From assembly GCA_035655435.1 (NCBI GenBank), contig DASRUN010000059.1:1-25399 (forward strand): DNA of 25,399 bases, read 5' to 3'. Below are positions 21,535 to 25,399 of this stretch, piece after piece (the stretch's first letter is position 1; the number at the start of each line of letters is the position of its first letter). The notes below the pieces were generated by a model that was given only the letters and a program-made list of their open reading frames with translations, did no database searches and was not told the DNA's origin. The stretch is from UBA493 sp035655435 (GTDB taxonomy: Archaea > Iainarchaeota > Iainarchaeia > Iainarchaeales > Iainarchaeaceae). The translations under genes were made by a program, and so were the position numbers.

Positions 21535-21705
21535 ATGTACTCGAAAACTGAGACTATTGAAAAAAAGCAATCAAAAAGAAATTCTGCTGAAGCCGGAAAA
21601 ATAATCGCCATGATTAAAAAAGCTAAAAAGGATCCTGAAGTAATTGCTGCCGCAAAAGAATTCTACAAACATCACACCGGAAAGGAATTGAAGATTTCAA
21701 AGTGA
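21535..21705 (+). CDS. Small protein 1 with SKTETIEK N-terminus, 56 aa
   Basis: A 56-residue basic, helical-looking protein beginning MYSKTETIEKKQSKRNSAEA and ending GKELKISK. No family recognised. The first ten residues match those of the small gene at 22271, and both have the same TATA region, which supports both as real genes. The C-terminal part (KKDPEVIAAAKEFYKHHTGK) has no clear counterpart in the second protein. The gene ends inside the last codons of the convergent PIN gene (9-nt overlap), so the two transcripts are antisense at their 3' ends. An antitoxin-like role for the PIN protein is possible because of size and position, but classical antitoxins lie upstream in the same orientation, which is not so here. 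Confidence 0.55.
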   Translation: MYSKTETIEKKQSKRNSAEAGKIIAMIKKAKKDPEVIAAAKEFYKHHTGKELKISK

Positions 21706-22182
21706 CTTTTCAATTTCTTTGAGCGTTATCAGTTTTGGGGATCTCAGACCGTTTTTATCGTTCACTTTTGTATAGGCTGCAATCGCATCTTTTGAAGCCA
21801 TTGTCCTGCTGTCTTCGGTGCATATAATGTCGAGTTTTCCGATTGATGCCACGGCTACTATAACAAAATCGCCCAGCATTTTTTCTCTCGACTGATTTCC
21901 TTTGTACTCGTTCAAATATTGAATTGCAAGATAGCTTGAAATGTCGCCGGCCGGGAGCACGTGCTTTCCAACCAGGCGATCATAAACGCTCAACATCAAA
22001 ACCCTTATCTTTCTTCCACCCACGGTTTTTGACATTGGAGTATCACGGAGTTGCTCTCTGATGACTTTGCAGCCATAAACAGAAACGGATTTTGTCCGGT
22101 CAAATTTTGAAAACAGATTTTCGTCAAGAGCAAGATGTTCATAAACACAGGTATCAAGCATTGCTCGAAGCGGTTGGGGCAT
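21697..22182 (-). CDS. PIN-domain protein, VapC-like nuclease
   Basis: A 161-residue protein with a PIN-type fold. Acidic residues expected to bind Mg/Mn are present: Asp10 in MLDTCVYE, Glu43 in IREQL, Asp105 in GDFVIVAVAS and Asp124 in ICTEDSRTM. PIN proteins usually cleave RNA; many are toxins of VapBC pairs, others act in RNA processing. Length is slightly above a typical VapC. The ATG at 22182 is supported by a TATA-like element centred 27 nt upstream; Met8 just before the first Asp is an alternative. No antitoxin gene precedes it on the same strand; instead two related small genes flank it on the opposite strand. The function is therefore a toxin-like or housekeeping RNase, unresolved. 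Confidence 0.8.
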   Translation of the reverse strand: MPQPLRAMLDTCVYEHLALDENLFSKFDRTKSVSVYGCKVIREQLRDTPMSKTVGGRKIRVLMLSVYDRLVGKHVLPAGDISSYLAIQYLNEYKGNQSREKMLGDFVIVAVASIGKLDIICTEDSRTMASKDAIAAYTKVNDKNGLRSPKLITLKEIEKSL

Positions 22183-22204
22183 AACAGTTTAATAGCTGGA
22201 AAAG

Positions 22205-22214
22205 AATAAAAATA
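22205..22214 (-). promoter_or_regulatory. TATA box of the PIN gene
   Basis: TATTTTTATT on the minus strand is centred about 27 nt upstream of the ATG at 22182, in the 88-nt gap shared with the divergent small gene 2. Confidence 0.45.
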
Positions 22215-22237
22215 CCCAGTAATTTAAGCCAAAAAAA

Positions 22238-22252
22238 TTAAATAAATTAAAC
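22238..22252 (+). promoter_or_regulatory. TATA region of small gene 2
   Basis: TTAAATAAATTAAAC lies 19-33 nt upstream of the ATG at 22271, identical to the element before small gene 1. Confidence 0.55.
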
Positions 22253-22270
22253 GCGCATAATAATATTGAG

Positions 22271-22420
22271 ATGCACTCGAAAACTGAAACTATTGAGAAG
22301 CCTTATTCCAAGGCGGAGCTTAAAAAGATCGAAAAACTTTTTGCTGAGCTTCGAAAACTTAGCAAAACTAAGGAAGCAAAAGAATACGTTAAAGAAGTGG
22401 AAGCTTGCCTGAAAGCCTAA
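22271..22420 (+). CDS. Small protein 2 with SKTETIEK N-terminus, 49 aa
   Basis: A 49-residue highly charged protein, MHSKTETIEKPYSKAELKKI and onwards, whose remainder (LFAELRKLSKTKEAKEYVKE) reads as one or two amphipathic helices. It shares N-terminus and promoter with small gene 1 on the other side of the PIN gene. It is divergent from the PIN gene, 88 nt apart, and ends 24 nt before the convergent coaD. No family recognised. It could bind a partner through its helices as small antitoxins do, but that is inference only. Confidence 0.55.
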   Translation: MHSKTETIEKPYSKAELKKIEKLFAELRKLSKTKEAKEYVKEVEACLKA

Positions 22421-22444
22421 AGTTCTTGCTTCCACATAAAAGCA

Positions 22445-22918
22445 TCACCCGAATTTTTTCTCCAGCCTTTCTTGCACGGGTTTGGGAACAAACTCTTTCA
22501 ACGAACCTTTGTGTGAGGCGATTTCTTTTACAATGCTCGAGGTTACGTAAAAGTTTTTTTCGGATGTCATTACGAAAACTGTTTCAATTCCGGGATCCAA
22601 AACACGGTTCACTATTGCGTGCTGGAATTCAGTTGGAAAATCGCTTGTTTCGCGCAAACCCCTAAGAACAACGGATGCTTTTTCTGTTTTTGCAAAATCA
22701 ACCAAAAGAGAGTCAAAGGATTTTATTTCAACATTTTTCATTCCATCCAAGGACTCTTTGAGCATTTCAACTCTTTCGCGCAAACTGAACAATGGTTTTT
22801 TGCCGGGATTTTCTGCAACTCCTATTGTTATTGAACCGAATAATTTTACTCCTCGTTTGATTACATCTAAATGACCGAAGGTTACTGGATCGAATGTTCC
22901 GGGATAGATTACTTTCAC
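22445..22918 (-). CDS. coaD: Phosphopantetheine adenylyltransferase, bacterial type
   Basis: A 157-residue enzyme that joins 4'-phosphopantetheine and ATP to give dephospho-CoA and pyrophosphate, the penultimate step of CoA synthesis. All hallmarks of bacterial CoaD are seen: YPGTFDPVTFGHLDVI near the N-terminus (nucleotidyltransferase T/HxGH region), NPGKKPLFSLRERVEML (38-54), VVLRGLRETSDF, and the C-terminal YVTSSIVKEIASHKG with SSxxVKE. Length matches the bacterial enzyme. Most studied archaea use a different PPAT (COG1019), so this type points to acquisition from bacteria. The GTG start at 22918 overlaps the coaE TGA in a GTGA junction, preceded by GGGGG/GGGA, so it is translationally coupled to coaE. 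Confidence 0.93.
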   Translation of the reverse strand: MKVIYPGTFDPVTFGHLDVIKRGVKLFGSITIGVAENPGKKPLFSLRERVEMLKESLDGMKNVEIKSFDSLLVDFAKTEKASVVLRGLRETSDFPTEFQHAIVNRVLDPGIETVFVMTSEKNFYVTSSIVKEIASHKGSLKEFVPKPVQERLEKKFG

Positions 22919-23493
22919 TTTGATTCCCCCTTTAATTTGGCCGCGATTTCTTCGGCTTTTTTTGATAAATCGTGCATTGAAACATTTGAATCAACTACAA
23001 AATCACATTTTGGTTTTTTCTTTTCCGCGCCCCATTGTACGGAAACTCTTTTTTCAAAATCCCCTTCAGTCATCCCTGTTTCAAGGGCTCTTGACAATGC
23101 GACTTCACGGGAGCAATCAACAAGGATTATTTTTTCGAACATTTTTTCGAAGCCGGCCTCAAAGAGAAGAGGAACTTCGACAAAAACTGTTTTTTCTTTG
23201 TGATCAATTTTTTTGATTTCATCTTTTATTAGCGGATGGACAATTGAATTAAGTTTTTCGAGCTTTTTTTTGTCGCCGAAAACAATTATTGCGAGAAGCT
23301 CGTTGTCAACATAGCCTGCGTTTATTACGGTGCTTCCGAATTCCTTTCCGATTTTTTGCTTCAAATCCTCTTTTTCTTCGTAAAGGCGATACACCATTTC
23401 ATCGGCATAATATGCTTTGAAACCGAGCCTATGGAACACGTGCATCAACGCACTTTTTCCCACCGCAAGATTTCCTGTAACTCCGACAAGCAT
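22915..23493 (-). CDS. coaE: Dephospho-CoA kinase, bacterial type
   Basis: A 192-residue P-loop kinase that phosphorylates the ribose 3'-OH of dephospho-CoA with ATP, the last step of CoA synthesis. Seen: Walker A GVTGNLAVGKSA (4-15), FKAYYADEMVYRLY (the DAD-like region), VHPLIKDEI, VEVPLLFEAGFEKMF (canonical VPLLFE), and the lid/ribose region RVSVQWGAEKKKPKCDFVV. Length is typical of CoaE; archaea usually carry an unrelated GTP-dependent enzyme. The start is ATG 23493, where MLVGVTGN begins the fold; a longer frame to 23688 would add 65 residues of non-homologous sequence overlapping the divergent mutase gene. A TATA element at 23524-23517 agrees with this start. It forms a two-gene operon with coaD. 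Confidence 0.92.
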   Translation of the reverse strand: MLVGVTGNLAVGKSALMHVFHRLGFKAYYADEMVYRLYEEKEDLKQKIGKEFGSTVINAGYVDNELLAIIVFGDKKKLEKLNSIVHPLIKDEIKKIDHKEKTVFVEVPLLFEAGFEKMFEKIILVDCSREVALSRALETGMTEGDFEKRVSVQWGAEKKKPKCDFVVDSNVSMHDLSKKAEEIAAKLKGESK

Positions 23494-23516
23494 AGAAAAA
23501 AATGGGATTAAAAGGA

Positions 23517-23524
23517 TTAAAATA
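23517..23524 (-). promoter_or_regulatory. TATA box of the coaE-coaD operon
   Basis: TATTTTAA on the minus strand is centred about 27 nt upstream of the coaE ATG at 23493, which suits a leaderless mRNA and supports the short coaE start. Confidence 0.5.
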
Positions 23525-23575
23525 GCTTGCATTTGGAAATTCAAGTTAAAAACACTTCCAGTTTTCTCATTGTAA

Positions 23576-24943
23576 ATGAACTCGGAAATTTTCAGAGAAT
23601 ATGATATTCGCGGAATAGCCGACAGAGATATTCCGGATGAAACCGCGCTATTGATTGGAAAAGCATACGGGACTATTATACATAACAATGGTGATGTGTG
23701 TGTTGCGGTTGGAAATGATAATAGAAAGAGCAGTCCAAGGATTCTTGCGAAATTAAAGGAAGGAATTCTGAGTGCGGGAATTGATATTATTTATGTGGGA
23801 GAAATCTCCACTCCCTTGCTTTATTATGCGGTTCACAATCTGAAAGTGGATGGAGGAATTAGTGTTACTGCCTCTCATAACCCGCCGGAATACAATGGTT
23901 TCAAAATAATGGTGGGAAAGGATGCGATTTTTGGAAAAAAAATACGGGAAATCGCGCAAATTGCGGAATCAAAAAAATTTTTTGTTGCAAAACAGAAAGG
24001 GAAAATTTCAGAAAAAAGTTTGGATGAAAAATATTTGAATGAAATTGCTTCGCTTGTGAAAATTAAAAGAAAATTAAAAGTTGTTATTGATGCGGGAAAC
24101 GGAATGGCTTCGGAGCTTGCGCCAAAATTGTTTGAAAAACTTGGCTTGAAACCGGTTTGTTTGTTTTGTGAAAAGGATTCGAGTTTTCCGAATCATCCCC
24201 CCGATCCGGTTGTTGAGGAAAATGTAAAAGATTTGCAGAAAAAAGTTTTGGAAACAAAAGCGGATATTGGAATTGCTTTTGACGGGGATGCGGATAGAGT
24301 TGGGGTTGTAACTAATAAAGGGCGACTAATTTTTGGGGATCAGTTGCTTTCAATTTTCGCGGAAGATGTTTTGAAAAGGAAAAAGAAAGCGAAAATAATT
24401 TTTGAGGTTAAGTGTTCGCAATCGCTTCCGGAATGGATTGAAAAAAAACACGGAATTCCAATAATGTGGAAAACCGGACACTCACTCATAAAGGCAAAAA
24501 TGAAAGAAGAGAACGCAATTCTCGCGGGAGAAATGTCGGGGCACATGTTTTTTGCGGAAAAATGGTATGGTTTTGATGATTCGCTTCTCGCAGCGGCAAA
24601 AATGCTTGAAATAGCCTCAAATTCGGATAAAAGTGTGCAGGAAATGGTTGATGAGCTTCCAAAATACTTTTCAAGCCCGGAAATCAGGGTTGAGTGCGCT
24701 GATTCGAAAAAAGATTTTGTTGTAAAAAAGATTTCGGAAAAATACAAAAAATTGTATCCGAAGTCTATTACTATTGACGGAATTAGAATTGTGTTTCCTG
24801 AGGGTTGGGCGTTGGTGAGGAAAAGCAATACACAGGAAAAAATTATTCTCAGATTTGAGGCAAAAACCGGAAAAGAACTTGAAAGGCTTATTGCTCAAAT
24901 AAAGCCGGAAGTCGAAGAATTGATTTTAATGGCAAAAAATTAA
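23576..24943 (+). CDS. Phosphomannomutase/phosphoglucomutase family protein
   Basis: A 455-residue alpha-D-phosphohexomutase, which interconverts hexose 6-phosphate and hexose 1-phosphate through a phosphoserine. Seen: N-terminal IFREYDIRGI (5-14), the active-site loop VTASHNPPEYNGFK with Ser100, the Mg-binding loop FDGDADRVGV (Asp236, 238, 240), the sugar-specificity loop GEMSGHMFF (318-326), and the C-terminal phosphate-binding RFEAKTG near 425. Length and the FREYDIRG start fit the AlgC/ManB-like group; mannose or glucose preference cannot be decided. It supplies precursors for nucleotide sugars used in glycans, which fits the many glycosylation sites of the pilin and surface proteins here (inference). 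It is divergent from coaE with 82 nt between the starts. Confidence 0.93.
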   Translation: MNSEIFREYDIRGIADRDIPDETALLIGKAYGTIIHNNGDVCVAVGNDNRKSSPRILAKLKEGILSAGIDIIYVGEISTPLLYYAVHNLKVDGGISVTASHNPPEYNGFKIMVGKDAIFGKKIREIAQIAESKKFFVAKQKGKISEKSLDEKYLNEIASLVKIKRKLKVVIDAGNGMASELAPKLFEKLGLKPVCLFCEKDSSFPNHPPDPVVEENVKDLQKKVLETKADIGIAFDGDADRVGVVTNKGRLIFGDQLLSIFAEDVLKRKKKAKIIFEVKCSQSLPEWIEKKHGIPIMWKTGHSLIKAKMKEENAILAGEMSGHMFFAEKWYGFDDSLLAAAKMLEIASNSDKSVQEMVDELPKYFSSPEIRVECADSKKDFVVKKISEKYKKLYPKSITIDGIRIVFPEGWALVRKSNTQEKIILRFEAKTGKELERLIAQIKPEVEELILMAKN

Positions 24944-24975
24944 TAGCGCACTAATTATTAAAAGTATAAAAATAC

Positions 24976-24992
24976 TATAATAGGACTATAAA
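24976..24992 (+). promoter_or_regulatory. TATA region of the terminal secreted-protein gene
   Basis: TATAATA (24976-24982) and TATAAA (24987-24992) lie 19-35 nt upstream of the GTG at 25011. This fits a leaderless or near-leaderless transcript. Confidence 0.45.
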
Positions 24993-25010
24993 TGTTCGGG
25001 TTGATTTTTG

Positions 25011-25399
25011 GTGGAACGTAAACTTTTTTTTGCGGTAATTCTTGCAACAGTATTATTGGCTCCGAATATTTTCGGCGCGAACACATTCTATTTGAGGGGA
25101 ACCTCAAGCACTATAACAATTGACTCAACAACTTACAATCAATTGATCCCGTTTCCTCCGAACTCGAGCGCGGCAAAAACAATCATAACAAAAACAACTC
25201 AAACAGGAACGCATGAATTTGCATCCTGGCTTTCCGGCGAAATCGGATCGCTTACCGGAACAAGCTTCACTGCTTCAGGAGCAGCGTTTCTTTATCTTCC
25301 AAAGTTCGGCATAACAGGGGGATCGGGAGAATACAGGTGGAAATTATACGATTACACTTCCGGCACACAAACCGAGCAATTGGTTGCAACCTCAGCCTG
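25011..25399 (+). CDS. Secreted or surface protein, N-terminal part only
   Basis: A partial gene: 129 codons are visible and the frame is open to the window end. It starts GTG (MERKLFFAVILATVLLAPNI), a clear signal peptide with a likely cleavage site after FGA. The mature part is rich in Thr, Ser and Gly with alternating beta-strand patterns (STITIDSTTYNQLI, FLYLPKFGITGGSGEYRWKL). The exported region seen has no Cys and no recognised domain. An in-frame TGA at 25002-25004 means that the start must be TTG 25008 or GTG 25011; the latter is preferred. Likely a cell-surface protein; function unknown. Confidence 0.7.
   Translation, partial: MERKLFFAVILATVLLAPNIFGANTFYLRGTSSTITIDSTTYNQLIPFPPNSSAAKTIITKTTQTGTHEFASWLSGEIGSLTGTSFTASGAAFLYLPKFGITGGSGEYRWKLYDYTSGTQTEQLVATSA

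Larger units (their letters stand above)
21498..22299 (+). repeat. Direct repeats (promoter plus first codons) flanking the PIN gene
   Basis: The 15-nt TATA region is identical at 21498-21512 and 22238-22252. The first ten codons of the two small genes (21535-21564 and 22271-22300) differ at only about four bases and encode MYSKTETIEK and MHSKTETIEK. The repeats have the same orientation and bracket the oppositely oriented PIN-domain gene, so recombination between them could delete it. Confidence 0.6.

Noticed and set aside
23494..23688. N-terminal extension of coaE to 23688
   Set aside because: The added 65 residues precede the P-loop start of the fold, overlap the mutase gene, and have no support; a TATA box sits just before the short start.
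1..25399. tRNA, rRNA, CRISPR array, insertion sequence or phage genes
   Set aside because: No T-loop-type GGTTCGAATCC sequence, no regularly spaced repeats, and no transposase or phage motifs were found on reading; a covariance-model scan was not possible.

Overview
The window looks archaeal and is probably from a small-genome, DPANN-like lineage; the phylum is inference. The evidence is class III (archaeal prepilin) signal peptides, archaeal secretion ATPase and TadB/C-type membrane proteins, and TATA boxes about 20-35 nt upstream of the first codon of lead genes with no Shine-Dalgarno site, which suggests leaderless mRNAs. Genes inside operons instead carry GGAG/GGTG-type ribosome binding sites. 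Base composition is AT-rich and genes are tightly packed. No rRNA, tRNA, CRISPR array or insertion sequence was seen.

Layout. (1) 1-4027, minus: a very large secreted protein, cut by the window edge, made of repeated Cys-containing modules with a propeller-like insert. (2) 4410-6375: a 72-aa protein coupled to a PfkB-family kinase, and a convergent transglutaminase-like protein whose catalytic Cys position is Asp. (3) 6490-8094: a 49-aa protein and a Schlafen/AlbA_2-type ATP-binding regulator with a candidate operator. (4) 8231-13694: five linked genes for pilin-like or membrane-anchored surface proteins, one with a von Willebrand A domain, most apparently starting at TTG or GTG. (5) 13757-19750: a coiled-coil/winged-helix protein, the pilus ATPase split by a 500-residue LAGLIDADG intein, and two TadC-type membrane proteins. 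(6) 19879-21276, minus: a canonical class III pilin and a derived paralog with a doubled ectodomain. (7) 21535-22420: a PIN-domain protein bracketed by two small genes sharing promoter and N-terminus. (8) 22445-23493, minus: CoaD and CoaE, both of bacterial type, overlapping by 4 nt. (9) 23576-24943: a phosphohexomutase. (10) 25011-end: the start of another secreted protein.

Blocks 4-6 together form a type IV pilus-like machine: pilin 21276-20812 as the likely main subunit, the 8231-13694 proteins as minor subunits or tip/adhesin parts, and the ATPase plus two membrane proteins as the assembly motor. No prepilin peptidase is in the window. CoaD and CoaE catalyse the last two steps of coenzyme A synthesis. 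The kinase and phosphohexomutase suggest sugar metabolism, possibly feeding glycosylation of the many Asn-X-Ser/Thr sites in the surface proteins (inference).
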